DNA of 60,555 nucleotides, taken from the NCBI GenBank assembly GCA_937927515.1, contig CALBDO010000016.1, positions 1-60,555 of the forward strand. The letters run 5' to 3'. Shown here in pieces: positions 25,723 to 33,929 of the stretch. Source of the DNA: Candidatus Kapaibacterium sp. (GTDB taxonomy: Bacteria > Bacteroidota > Ignavibacteria > Kapaibacteriales > UBA2268). The position numbers and the translations under genes were made by a program. Each line of letters starts with the position of its first letter. Position 1 is the stretch's first letter. The notes under the pieces were generated by a model, which made no database searches, was not told the origin of the DNA, and saw only the letters and a list, made by a program, of their open reading frames with translations.

Positions 25723-26625
25723 ATGATTACTATGAAAGTAACAATAGATGAACACTCTGGTTTTTGCTGGGGTGTAGTTAGGACAATTGAAATCGCAGAA
25801 CAAGCAGTTGCAGACAATGACAACAATAGTGTATACATATTAGGCGAAATTATCCACAATCCTAAAGAAGTAGAAAGGCTCGAGAAAAAAGGTCTTAAGA
25901 CAATATATCACAATGACTTACCAAATTTGAAAGGAACAAACTCCAAGGTCTTAATTCGTGCACACGGTGAGCCGCCATCTACTTATTCTTTGGCTAAAGA
26001 ACTTGGAGTTGAACTAATCGATGCTACATGTCCATTAGTAACTGCATTACAAAATCGAGTAAAGAAATTTTACAACGAAGGCTATCAAATCGTGATTTTT
26101 GGCAAGCCACAACATCCCGAAGTAATCGGACTGCGTGGCGTGTGCAACGATGAGTGTGTAGTAATTCAAACCCCAGAAGAAGCCTTGGAAAAAGTTGATT
26201 TTTCGAGAAAAACCCTCTTTATCTCGCAAACCACAATGGATAAGCACTTGTTCGAAAAGATTCGTTCGATACTTCAAACTCGCGTCAAGGAATTATACGC
26301 ATACGATAACTACAAAGAGCAACTTGTAGTTAAAGATACACTTTGTCGGGCTGTAACTGGTAGAGAAGAGCATCTAAGAAAATTCGCAAGCGAAAATGAT
26401 GTCTTGATATTTGTTGCTGGGAGAAACTCCTCCAATGGGAAAAGCTTGTTTAAAATATGTATCGAGACAAATCCAAAATCCTATTTTATCGAAGAGGTCG
26501 AAGAATTGCAGCCCGAGTGGTTCAAAAATGCTCGCAATGTTGGAATCACTGGTGCGACGAGCACGCCACGCTGGTATATGGAAGAAGTTAAAAATGCTAT
26601 AGAAAAAATTTCCCTCGAGAAATAA
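25723..26625 (+). CDS. ispH: 4-hydroxy-3-methylbut-2-enyl diphosphate reductase
   Basis: 300 residues. This iron-sulfur enzyme makes IPP and DMAPP in the last step of the MEP pathway. Three cluster cysteines are present (GFCWGVVRTIE; DATCPLVT; DTLCRAVTGRE). Catalytic segments such as RAHGEPPSTY and GKPQHPEVIGLRG are conserved. The usual TxxRQ after the last Cys is TGREE here. It pairs functionally with dxs at 5738, though the two are not linked in an operon. Confidence 0.95.
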   Translation: MITMKVTIDEHSGFCWGVVRTIEIAEQAVADNDNNSVYILGEIIHNPKEVERLEKKGLKTIYHNDLPNLKGTNSKVLIRAHGEPPSTYSLAKELGVELIDATCPLVTALQNRVKKFYNEGYQIVIFGKPQHPEVIGLRGVCNDECVVIQTPEEALEKVDFSRKTLFISQTTMDKHLFEKIRSILQTRVKELYAYDNYKEQLVVKDTLCRAVTGREEHLRKFASENDVLIFVAGRNSSNGKSLFKICIETNPKSYFIEEVEELQPEWFKNARNVGITGATSTPRWYMEEVKNAIEKISLEK

Positions 26626-26635
26626 TTTTCTTTAA

Positions 26636-26659
26636 TTTGCTCTTTTAAAGAGGAGCAAA
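26636..26659 (+). promoter_or_regulatory. Hairpin covering the ribosome-binding site of the alpha/beta hydrolase gene
   Basis: TTTGCTC (26636-26642) can pair with GAGCAAA (26653-26659), enclosing the Shine-Dalgarno GAGGAG and including the A of the start codon. An alternative CTCTT/AAGAG pairing also blocks the same site. It could restrain translation or act as a small terminator after ispH. This is inference from base pairing only. Confidence 0.35.
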
Positions 26660-27579
26660 TGGATATAATCGACGGCGTGTATCTCAACGCCGGGGATGTA
26701 AATTTGTACGTCAAAATCCTTGGCAAAGGTGAACCTCCAGTAATTATTGAACCTGCTATCGGTGGCTTGTCTGTCGAATGGTTTTACATTCAGAAGGAAC
26801 TCGCCAAGCATACGACAGTTGTTACATACGACCGTGCAGGCTATGCCGAGAGCCCAGCATCAAAATCTCCAAGAGACAGCTTCAATATAGCTAATCAGTT
26901 GTTCAATCTCTTGTTCAATTCCGAAGTGGAGCATCCATATATATTAGTTGGACACCTCGAGGGCGGACTATATATTCAGCACTTTGTACAAATGTTTAAA
27001 CATTACGTGGCTGGGATAGTCCTTGTGGATTCTTTGTTTCCAAACTACCCAAAACTCGAAAGCGAAGATTTTCCAGCATATATGGAAATTGCATCCTATG
27101 CAACAAGAGCCTCCAACCTACAAAAACTATTAGAACTCGACAAGGAGAACTTCGCAAAGCGAATCACACCAATGTTGGAAGAAATTTATTCAAACTTTCC
27201 AGATGAATACCGCATACCAATTATTTCTTATCAATCTGATAAAAAGTTTTTCGAAACTGTCGTAAAGGAACTTTCCGAAATCCAAAAGAGCCTAAAAGAA
27301 TTAGAGAATAAAAATCCCTTCCCAGATGTTCCTCTTTATGTAGTGACCCACGACAGAGGAGTAATGGAAAATCTATCTATGCAAATAGGTATACCCGAGG
27401 CAGAAGCAAAGAGAATCGAAGAGTTTTGGCTCGAGGAGCAAAGGCAACTTGCAAGCCAAGCACCGCTTGGGAAATTACTTATCGCAGAAAACTCCGATAG
27501 AAATATACATTATTCCAATCCGATTTTTCTCTTGCAGACCATAAATCGGATGGTGGAAGAGGTACGTTCCAGAGGCTGA
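26659..27579 (+). CDS. Alpha/beta hydrolase fold protein with the nucleophile Ser replaced by Leu
   Basis: 306 residues, cytoplasmic. The fold is clear: PAIGGLSVEWFYIQKEL, VVTYDRAGYAESP, a nucleophile elbow, then VTHDRG and the late His segment RNIHYSNP. The elbow reads GHLEGG, where families of this type have GHSxGG: the catalytic Ser is Leu100 (CTC, 26956-26958). The other triad positions seem kept. It is therefore probably not an ordinary esterase; binding or a changed mechanism is possible. SD GAGGAG precedes the ATG. Confidence 0.85.
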   Translation: MDIIDGVYLNAGDVNLYVKILGKGEPPVIIEPAIGGLSVEWFYIQKELAKHTTVVTYDRAGYAESPASKSPRDSFNIANQLFNLLFNSEVEHPYILVGHLEGGLYIQHFVQMFKHYVAGIVLVDSLFPNYPKLESEDFPAYMEIASYATRASNLQKLLELDKENFAKRITPMLEEIYSNFPDEYRIPIISYQSDKKFFETVVKELSEIQKSLKELENKNPFPDVPLYVVTHDRGVMENLSMQIGIPEAEAKRIEEFWLEEQRQLASQAPLGKLLIAENSDRNIHYSNPIFLLQTINRMVEEVRSRG

Positions 27580-27655
27580 AGGTAAGCCAATCTTTCATAT
27601 TTTGCGACATTTTGTCTTATCGAAAGAATTTTTTCCTACTTATGAGCGCCAAAAT

Positions 27656-27721
27656 GACAAAGAATGTGCAATTTTGTCGTTTTTCTGCGTTTTGGCACAC
27701 TTTTTCAATTTAATAGAATTG
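27656..27721 (+). promoter_or_regulatory. Promoter region of the heat-shock cluster
   Basis: TTTG at 27691-27694, 19 bases, then TAGAATTG at 27714-27721 differs from the Bacteroidota consensus at one base. Just upstream, GACAAA-N11-TTTGTC (27656-27678) is an inverted repeat that could be an operator. The first hsp20 ATG is at 27763, about 35 bases after the expected transcript start. No CIRCE element (TTAGCACTC-N9-GAGTGCTAA) is present. Confidence 0.5.
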
Positions 27722-27740
27722 CATTTGAATTTTGAGTATG

Positions 27741-27762
27741 TTTAACAAAAATGGAGGTTAAA
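27741..27762 (+). promoter_or_regulatory. AU-rich hairpin at the hsp20 start codon, possible RNA thermometer
   Basis: TTTAAC (27741-27746) can pair with GTTAAA (27757-27762), directly before the ATG at 27763. The Shine-Dalgarno GGAGG lies mostly in the loop and partly in the stem. Small AU-rich hairpins at this place control many hsp20 genes by melting on heating. Only the pairing is seen; thermosensing is inferred. Confidence 0.3.
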
Positions 27763-28206
27763 ATGGCAATCGTAAGATTTGATCCATTCAAAAGCTTCGA
27801 AACTCTTGCAAGAAGAATGACCCAAATGTTCGATGAATTCGAGCGCGGAATCACTGTTACACCGAACGATTTCTCTCCGAGAGTCGATATTTCCGAAGAC
27901 GAGAAGAACTTGTACGTCACCGTTGAAATTCCAGGCGTCAACAAGGAAGACGTTAAAGTAACGATTAACGACGACAATATCCTTGTTATCAAAGGAGAGA
28001 AGAAGCGTGAATTCAAGACCGAGGACAAAGAGCGAAATTTTATACGTGTCGAGCGAAGCTACGGCTCGTTCCAAAGGTCGTTTATGTTGCCAGACAACAT
28101 TAAAAAAGACAACATCTCTGCTAAATTTGATAATGGCGTGCTTACAATAACTTTAGAAAAAGTTGAACCAGAACCACCAAAACAAATTGAAATCCCAATT
28201 TCATAA
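27763..28206 (+). CDS. Hsp20/alpha-crystallin small heat-shock protein (first)
   Basis: 147 residues from the ATG at 27763, chosen because GGAGG lies six bases upstream; an earlier ATG at 27751 forms part of that signal. The alpha-crystallin domain has PRVDISEDEKNLYVTVEIPG, VNKEDVKVTINDDNILVIKG and ends in NGVLTITLEK. A C-terminal I-x-I-type tail (IEIPIS) serves oligomer assembly. It holds unfolding proteins for DnaK. First gene of the heat-shock block. Confidence 0.95.
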   Translation: MAIVRFDPFKSFETLARRMTQMFDEFERGITVTPNDFSPRVDISEDEKNLYVTVEIPGVNKEDVKVTINDDNILVIKGEKKREFKTEDKERNFIRVERSYGSFQRSFMLPDNIKKDNISAKFDNGVLTITLEKVEPEPPKQIEIPIS

Positions 28207-28210
28207 TTAT

Positions 28211-28244
28211 GAGCAAGGGGTTGCCCCCTTGCTCTAAACTTTTT
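28211..28244 (+). terminator. Hairpin terminator after the first hsp20
   Basis: GAGCAAGGGG (28211-28220) pairs perfectly with CCCCTTGCTC (28225-28234) across a TTGC loop, followed by TAAACTTTTT. It would end most transcripts after the first hsp20 and so set a ratio between the two hsp20 genes. Confidence 0.75.
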
Positions 28245-28280
28245 ATTCCACTTATGTAAAATTTCTAAAAGGAGGACAAA

Positions 28281-28724
28281 ATGGTAATGAGACTAAGAAA
28301 ATTCAATCCCTTTTGGGAGATGGAAAATATGTTGAGAAATTTATCCAATATGATGGATTTCGCATTCGAGCCGGAGTTAAAACAAAACAACGAGTTTACC
28401 CCCAGGGTGGACATATGGGAGGATGATTTCAACTACAACATCGAATTTGAACTACCTGGAGTTAAAAAGGAAGATGTAAAACTCACAGTAAACGACGACA
28501 AGGTATTGGTTGTGAGTGGGGAGAAAAAAATCGACCCAACTCTGGAAAACAAAACCTGCTGTCGTAGCGAGCGTACCTACGGGCATTTCCATCGCGCTTT
28601 CCAATTGCCAGAAGATGCAAACGTCAACAAAGTTAAAGCAAAATTCGAAAATGGAATACTTTCTGTTTCTGTTGCCAAATCTGAAGTTCAACAAATGAAA
28701 GAAAAAAGTATTGAAGTGTTATAA
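28281..28724 (+). CDS. Hsp20/alpha-crystallin small heat-shock protein (second)
   Basis: 147 residues with a strong SD (AAGGAGG). Alpha-crystallin domain: PRVDIWEDDFNYNIEFELPG, KKEDVKLTVNDDKVLVVSG and NGILSVSVAK. Unlike the first copy it carries a Cys pair (KTCCRSERTYG) in the middle of the domain, which could make it redox-sensitive. It lies between two hairpins, so it may be its own transcription unit. Confidence 0.95.
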   Translation: MVMRLRKFNPFWEMENMLRNLSNMMDFAFEPELKQNNEFTPRVDIWEDDFNYNIEFELPGVKKEDVKLTVNDDKVLVVSGEKKIDPTLENKTCCRSERTYGHFHRAFQLPEDANVNKVKAKFENGILSVSVAKSEVQQMKEKSIEVL

Positions 28725-28767
28725 ATGTAATATAAACGAATCACTTCCGTCTTTAACAACTAATTTC

Positions 28768-28805
28768 GATAGCAAAGGTGCCCAAAGCGCTTTTGCTATC
28801 TTTTT
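28768..28805 (+). terminator. Hairpin terminator after the second hsp20
   Basis: GATAGCAAA (28768-28776) pairs with TTTGCTATC (28792-28800), followed at once by TTTTT. This is a standard intrinsic terminator shape. Confidence 0.75.
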
Positions 28806-28819
28806 CAAAATTTGAAAAA
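28801..28819 (+). promoter_or_regulatory. Perfect inverted repeat upstream of dnaK
   Basis: TTTTTCAAA and TTTGAAAAA are perfect inverted 9-mers around one central A. They overlap the terminator T-run and sit 30 bp before the dnaK ATG. This could be a repressor operator or just AT-rich symmetry. It is not CIRCE. Confidence 0.3.
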
Positions 28820-28848
28820 TATTTTTTGTTGTACAAATTGGAGGTTTT

Positions 28849-30759
28849 ATGGGGAAAATTATAGGAATTGATTTGGGAACAACCAACTCTGTCGTAGCAG
28901 TGATGGAGGGAAGTTCACCAGTAGTCATAGCAAATAGCGAAGGTAGCCGAACAACCCCGTCGGTAGTAGCTTTTACAAAGACTGGAGAAAGACTTGTAGG
29001 GCAGGCTGCAAAGCGTCAAGCAATTACAAATCCAACCAACACTGTTTATTCAATTAAAAGATTCATGGGCAGACGCCCCAGCGAAGTAGTTGAAGAAATG
29101 AAAATGGTGCCCTACAAAGTAGTATCTTCTCCGGATGGAAATTCTGTCCGTGTAGATATAAATGGTCGGCTATACTCGCCGCCCGAAATATCAGCAATGA
29201 TTTTGCAGAAAATGAAACAAACAGCGGAAGACTACCTCGGGCAGAAGGTCACGGATGCTGTTATAACTGTGCCAGCATATTTCAACGATGCACAACGCCA
29301 GGCTACGAAAGATGCTGGCGAGATTGCAGGTCTCAACGTTCGCAGGATTATAAATGAACCAACTGCTGCTGCTTTGGCTTATGGCTTGGACAAAAAAGGG
29401 AAAAATCTTACCGTTGCCGTTTACGACCTTGGTGGTGGCACTTTCGATATATCAATACTTGAAATTGGGGAAGGTGTCTTCGAGGTAAAATCCACTAATG
29501 GTGATACGCATCTCGGTGGGGATAATTTCGACCAAAGGCTAATAGATTACATCGCCGACGAATTTATGCGACAAGAAGGTATCGATTTGCGAAAGGACCC
29601 GATGGCACTTCAGCGATTGCGCGAAGCTGCGGAAAAAGCAAAGTGCGAGCTTTCTCAACTGCTTCAAACTGAGATAAATTTACCATTTATCACCGCAACC
29701 GCCGATGGTCCTAAGCATTTGAACATGACAATCACACGAGCGAAATTCGAAAGCTTGTGCATGGATTTATTCGAAAAGACCCTTGGTCCAGTAGAGCAAG
29801 CCTTGCGCGACGCTAAAATTACACCCGCTCAAATCGACGAGGTAATCCTCGTGGGTGGTTCTACTCGAATTCCAAAGATTCAGGAACTTGTGCGCAACTT
29901 CTTCGGCAAAGAACCCTCCAAAGGTGTCAATCCAGACGAAGTGGTTGCTGTCGGTGCAGCTATTCAAGGGGCAGTGCTCTCTGGTGAAGTCGGAGATATT
30001 TTGCTTCTCGATGTTACACCATTGAGCCTCGGAGTCGAAACACTCGGTGGTGTGATGACCGTTATGATACCAGCAAACACAACAATACCAACTCGGAAGA
30101 CGGAAATTTTCTCCACTGCAACGGATAATCAAACTTCTGTTGAAATTCATGTACTGCAAGGCGAGCGCCCACTTGCAAAGGATAATCGCTCGCTTGGAAG
30201 ATTCCACCTCGATGGAATTCCTCCAGCACCACGTGGAGTGCCTCAAATCGAAGTTACATTTGACATTGATGCAAATGGCATTCTCCATGTCTCTGCAAAG
30301 GACAAAGCAACTGGTAAGGAACAAAACATTCGCATCGAGGCTTCCAGCGGACTGAGCAAAGATGAGGTCGAGCGAATGAAACGCGAAGCACAATTGCACG
30401 CCGAAGAAGACCGTCGCCGCCGCGAAGAAATCGACCTCAAAAATCAAGCCGACAACTTGATTTACTCCACTGATAAACAACTTAAGGAGCTTGGCGATAG
30501 ATTGACATCAGAAGATAAGAGTCGAATTCAATCGGCTCGCGACCGCCTGGACGCTGCTGTCAAGCAAAACAATATCTCCGAGATACGTTCTGCAATGGAC
30601 GCTCTGAACCAAGCTTGGAGCCAAGCCTCGACTAAAATTTACCAGCAAGCTGGAGCTACCTCGCAAGCCTCTTCGACGCAAAGCTCCAACGGTAAATCGC
30701 AAGAACAGGGTAAATCTAACGTCGAAGAAGCAGATTTTACCGTTGTCGACGATAAGTAA
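28849..30759 (+). CDS. dnaK: Molecular chaperone DnaK (Hsp70)
   Basis: 636 residues, the usual length. The nucleotide-binding domain opens with [17 protein letters not shown] and includes [15 protein letters not shown] and [15 protein letters not shown]. The substrate domain has [16 protein letters not shown] and the lid ends in a variable Gln/Ser-rich tail and [18 protein letters not shown] precedes the ATG. grpE and dnaJ are not next to it, so the cochaperones must be encoded elsewhere. Confidence 0.98.
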   Translation: MGKIIGIDLGTTNSVVAVMEGSSPVVIANSEGSRTTPSVVAFTKTGERLVGQAAKRQAITNPTNTVYSIKRFMGRRPSEVVEEMKMVPYKVVSSPDGNSVRVDINGRLYSPPEISAMILQKMKQTAEDYLGQKVTDAVITVPAYFNDAQRQATKDAGEIAGLNVRRIINEPTAAALAYGLDKKGKNLTVAVYDLGGGTFDISILEIGEGVFEVKSTNGDTHLGGDNFDQRLIDYIADEFMRQEGIDLRKDPMALQRLREAAEKAKCELSQLLQTEINLPFITATADGPKHLNMTITRAKFESLCMDLFEKTLGPVEQALRDAKITPAQIDEVILVGGSTRIPKIQELVRNFFGKEPSKGVNPDEVVAVGAAIQGAVLSGEVGDILLLDVTPLSLGVETLGGVMTVMIPANTTIPTRKTEIFSTATDNQTSVEIHVLQGERPLAKDNRSLGRFHLDGIPPAPRGVPQIEVTFDIDANGILHVSAKDKATGKEQNIRIEASSGLSKDEVERMKREAQLHAEEDRRRREEIDLKNQADNLIYSTDKQLKELGDRLTSEDKSRIQSARDRLDAAVKQNNISEIRSAMDALNQAWSQASTKIYQQAGATSQASSTQSSNGKSQEQGKSNVEEADFTVVDDK

Positions 30760-30783
30760 ATTTCTCAACTAAATTTATTTCAC

Positions 30784-30814
30784 AAGGGTTCAACCTTGCG
30801 TTGAACCCTTTTTT
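30784..30814 (+). terminator. Intrinsic terminator of dnaK
   Basis: AAGGGTTCAA (30784-30793) pairs with TTGAACCCTT (30801-30810), loop CCTTGCG, followed by TTTTG. A textbook Rho-independent terminator 25 bp after the dnaK stop. Confidence 0.9.
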
Positions 30815-30929
30815 GTTTAGGGCTTAATACAAACCAACCATTATCATCGACGGAATTGTGTCATTTAGGTATAATTTTTGCTTATTCTGCTGTTTGGTAT
30901 TCGAGACGAGACAAATGCCTTTGCAAACT

Positions 30930-31403
30930 ATGGATAGGTGTGTATATTTTCTGATTTGCTTATTAACAATTGGAGTTGTGGGTTGTAGTTCATTTGTTCA
31001 ATTTTCATCAAAGTCAGAAATTGGCAAATCTGTGAAGGTTTATGACAATAAACAAAGCAAAATTGTCGAAGAATTGCAGAGCTTGCTGGGAATGCCATAT
31101 TGCTTTGGTGGAAACTATCAATGTTTCGATTGTTCTGGCTTGACACAGAAAGTCTATGCTTCTGTTGGAATTAAATTACCAAGGACAGCACAAGAGCAGT
31201 CGAAGCTCGGCAAGCAGGTTGCCGTGAATGAACTAAAAATCGGAGACCTTCTTTTTTTTGGGAACGGAAGTGAAATAAGTCACGTAGGAGTTTATGTTGG
31301 CGATGGAGAGGTCATTCATTCCTCCAGCAGCCGTGGAGTGGTCCGCGACAAGTTTAACAATTTACCGATGAGGTTCAAATTTGCCAAGCGATTACTCGAA
31401 TAG
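30930..31403 (+). CDS. NlpC/P60 family cell-wall peptidase, lipoprotein
   Basis: 157 residues from the ATG at 30930; upstream ATGs at 30915 and 30858 are possible but add no signal-peptide character. The N-terminus MDRCVYFLICLLTIGVVGC has a good lipobox. The NlpC/P60 domain has catalytic Cys in FDCSGLTQKVY, His in SHVGVYVG and the polar third residue in VIHSSSS. It should cut peptide cross-links in peptidoglycan from the outer membrane side. Its 3' end overlaps the convergent terminase gene by 12 bp. Confidence 0.88.
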   Translation: MDRCVYFLICLLTIGVVGCSSFVQFSSKSEIGKSVKVYDNKQSKIVEELQSLLGMPYCFGGNYQCFDCSGLTQKVYASVGIKLPRTAQEQSKLGKQVAVNELKIGDLLFFGNGSEISHVGVYVGDGEVIHSSSSRGVVRDKFNNLPMRFKFAKRLLE

Positions 31404-32864
31404 CGGTAAAATGTCCTTGTATTTTTTTCTGGGTGCACTATGCACTTTTGCCGTGCTGATTGGTTCTATCATTTGAGAAATGTACGAAAAGGCGTCTACT
31501 TGGTCGTCGTGTTTTCCATCGGGGAATTCTATTAATTCTCGTTCAAACTCGTCGAGCCAGGGTGCATCCTTGCGAAAAAATACTTTACCCGAGTCTACCA
31601 AATTGGCAATCGATAGACTACGAGCGATTTTATCACGGTCGGCTCTTAGTTCTTTGACTGGTAAGCCCATTCTCCTCGACATTTGTATTAACGAGTACTG
31701 ATATTGTACAGATTCAATGCCAATCAAGACTGGCTTCCATCGAGAAAATATTGAATTTAAGAAATTCAGATGCTCGGCTGAATTGAATTTCTCGCGAATT
31801 ACATCGAGGATAAATATGTCTCTGCCTCTATTCACTGCAAAGATAATGGCAACGGTGTAGTCCGTGCGCTCGCTTGCTTTGACTGCTAAATCCACTGTTG
31901 TAAATAATGTACAATGCTCCAATAGATGATATTCTCTAATAGATTGCAAGCCTTTTGTTTCAACCACGATAACGTTGTTTTCTTTCAAAACGAAATAGCG
32001 GAATTTCTCCCTTTTGAATATCTTTCCAGTTTTGAAAATAGGCTCTTGCTGATAGAGAGCGGAGAACCAAAAATCGCCCAAGAACTTACGTTGTTCCTGT
32101 AGCGTATTCAAATCGTAACGTTCTTTCCAAAGGACTTCGCCGGGAGCCCGGCCAAGTGGGTCGTTTTCCTCTGCGATTGCTGGTATTTTCAACAAACACC
32201 ATTTTGTCGCAGAAAGGACTATAGACGTTCGTTCCAATTCATTTTTTGATAACACAACGAAATCCTCCGTAGAGAGCAATCTTCCCACGATGTCGTCTTC
32301 GTGCCAGCGCGTGCATACAATTAGTAGCACACCATTTGGCTCCAATCTTGTAAACAAAGTAGCTTTGAACCATTCCCAGAGGCACTCTCGTTGGTGCATG
32401 CTAAGCGCTTCCTTCTGATTTTTTATCGGGTCGTCCACGATGATTGCATCGGCTCCGAGCCCAGTGAGCAATCCACCAGCACCAACGCAGAGGATGCGCC
32501 CGTTGTGATTAAGAATGGTCATCGTCGAAGAGGAGCGGTCGTCTTTGTTCAATTCAATCGCAAAAAGTTCCTTCCCTTTGGCGAAAATTAGTTGTCGGAT
32601 TCTTTTACCCCACAATTGCGCTAATTTGTTCTGATACGTCACCAGCATAAGGTTGTGCTCTGGGTAATTACCTATGTACCAAAAAGGATACAACAATGAG
32701 ATTAGCGTGGACTTTCCGTACCTTGGTGGCAGATTGACAACTAAACGTTGAATATTCCTCTTTGATACTTCTACAAGCAAGCGATTTAGCACTTCGATAT
32801 GCTTTGGTTCCGACCATTTTGATTTGAAGATTAACTTTCCAATATCCGATGGTGTGTATTTCAT
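31392..32864 (-). CDS. Orphan phage terminase large subunit
   Basis: 490 residues. ATPase: Walker A PPRYGKST (46-53), Walker B IIVDDP (D144/D145), and a coupling-like segment VCTRWHEDD. The C-terminal RNase H-like nuclease has Asp in TTVDLAVKASERTDYT, Glu in LIGIESV and Asp in HDDQVDAFSY. All key residues are intact, so the protein may be active. No portal, capsid, tail or integrase gene is near; the neighbours are NlpC/P60 and a glycosyltransferase. It may be a prophage relic, a gene-transfer-agent part or a domesticated enzyme. Confidence 0.88.
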   Translation of the reverse strand: MKYTPSDIGKLIFKSKWSEPKHIEVLNRLLVEVSKRNIQRLVVNLPPRYGKSTLISLLYPFWYIGNYPEHNLMLVTYQNKLAQLWGKRIRQLIFAKGKELFAIELNKDDRSSSTMTILNHNGRILCVGAGGLLTGLGADAIIVDDPIKNQKEALSMHQRECLWEWFKATLFTRLEPNGVLLIVCTRWHEDDIVGRLLSTEDFVVLSKNELERTSIVLSATKWCLLKIPAIAEENDPLGRAPGEVLWKERYDLNTLQEQRKFLGDFWFSALYQQEPIFKTGKIFKREKFRYFVLKENNVIVVETKGLQSIREYHLLEHCTLFTTVDLAVKASERTDYTVAIIFAVNRGRDIFILDVIREKFNSAEHLNFLNSIFSRWKPVLIGIESVQYQYSLIQMSRRMGLPVKELRADRDKIARSLSIANLVDSGKVFFRKDAPWLDEFERELIEFPDGKHDDQVDAFSYISQMIEPISTAKVHSAPRKKYKDILPLFE

Positions 32865-32956
32865 AAATAAAAATTTTCATATATTCACATTTTCGAAAAT
32901 GGAAAAATTTGCACTAATAGAAAGAAAATTATTTTGAAATAGTTTTAATTCTGATT

Positions 32957-33925
32957 ATGTTAGATTTAACTGCTTTAATAATCGCATACGACTCGGAAGA
33001 GAACCTCGAAAGCACTATCGTCTCGGTTCTTCCAGTGACAAAGCAAATAATACTTATCGACACTGGCTCGCAGGACAATACACCGGTGATAGCTTCGCGG
33101 CTCGGTGCGGAAATACACTTCTACCAATGGGAAAATGATTTCTCGAAGGCTCGGAATTATGGGTTGCAGTTCGCACGCTACCCTTGGGTATTGTCCATCG
33201 ATTCAGACGAAGTCTTGAACCAAAAGTCGCTCTTGGACAACTTCCATTTGACGAACGACCCACAAGTCGGTGGCTTGCGTGTAAAGATAACCAACCACGT
33301 AAAACGCGGCGACTCTTACACCAAAACGCACCACACTTACACTCGAATTTTTCGCAACCATCCGTTAATTAGGTTCGAGGGTCCTATTCACGAGCAAATA
33401 GCCCAGTCCATCCTCGATGCAGGCTTTGATATAGTCGACGCAGACATACATATCGACCACTACGGCTATTCTACAATTAACATCGACAAAATTAATAGGA
33501 ATAGAAAAATCCTTCAAAAAGTCCTCGAAGAAAATCCAGACGACGACTGGGCTTTGTTTAATCTCGCAGAAACCGAGTTCTCTGTTTCCAACATCGACAA
33601 AGCCGAGCAAATTTACGAACGCCTGGTTAATTCTTTTGAACTTAATCCCGAACAACTCGAAATGGTCCGCATCCGCTTAGCCCAAATTGCTTTGAAGAAG
33701 GACAATTTTCACAAAGTTTACAACTATTGTAATTTCACCAGCGAAGACCAACATCGCGAAGGCCTTCGCCTTTTGATTTGGGGAACAGCGCTTCTGATGG
33801 AGCACCGCTTCGAGGAAGCAAAGCAAATCTTCGACAAGCCAGAGTTGCAAATCTCGGACATGGTCGACAAAAATCAAATAAAAAACGCTCTCGAGGTTAT
33901 TAATCTTGTTCGTAAAAAATCATAA
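32957..33925 (+). CDS. Family 2 glycosyltransferase with C-terminal TPR-like helices
   Basis: 322 residues. GT-A fold at the N-terminus: LTALIIAYDSEENLESTI, DTGSQDNTPVIA and the metal-binding SIDSDEVL. From about residue 190, helical repeats of TPR type follow (DDWALFNLAETEFSVSNID). This layout is common in bacterial family 2 glycosyltransferases (SunS-like or LPS core type). The acceptor is unknown. The SDR gene follows after 4 bp. Confidence 0.88.
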   Translation: MLDLTALIIAYDSEENLESTIVSVLPVTKQIILIDTGSQDNTPVIASRLGAEIHFYQWENDFSKARNYGLQFARYPWVLSIDSDEVLNQKSLLDNFHLTNDPQVGGLRVKITNHVKRGDSYTKTHHTYTRIFRNHPLIRFEGPIHEQIAQSILDAGFDIVDADIHIDHYGYSTINIDKINRNRKILQKVLEENPDDDWALFNLAETEFSVSNIDKAEQIYERLVNSFELNPEQLEMVRIRLAQIALKKDNFHKVYNYCNFTSEDQHREGLRLLIWGTALLMEHRFEEAKQIFDKPELQISDMVDKNQIKNALEVINLVRKKS

Positions 33926-33929
33926 TGCT

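Noticed and set aside
27580-27762. CIRCE/HrcA operator upstream of the heat-shock genes
   Set aside because: No TTAGCACTC-N9-GAGTGCTAA or close variant is present before hsp20 or dnaK.
29767-30480. 237-codon minus-strand frame inside dnaK
   Set aside because: It is a long open shadow frame of a highly conserved gene.
31392-32864. Prophage region around the terminase
   Set aside because: Neighbours on both sides are ordinary cellular genes and no att-like direct repeats, integrase or structural genes are seen.
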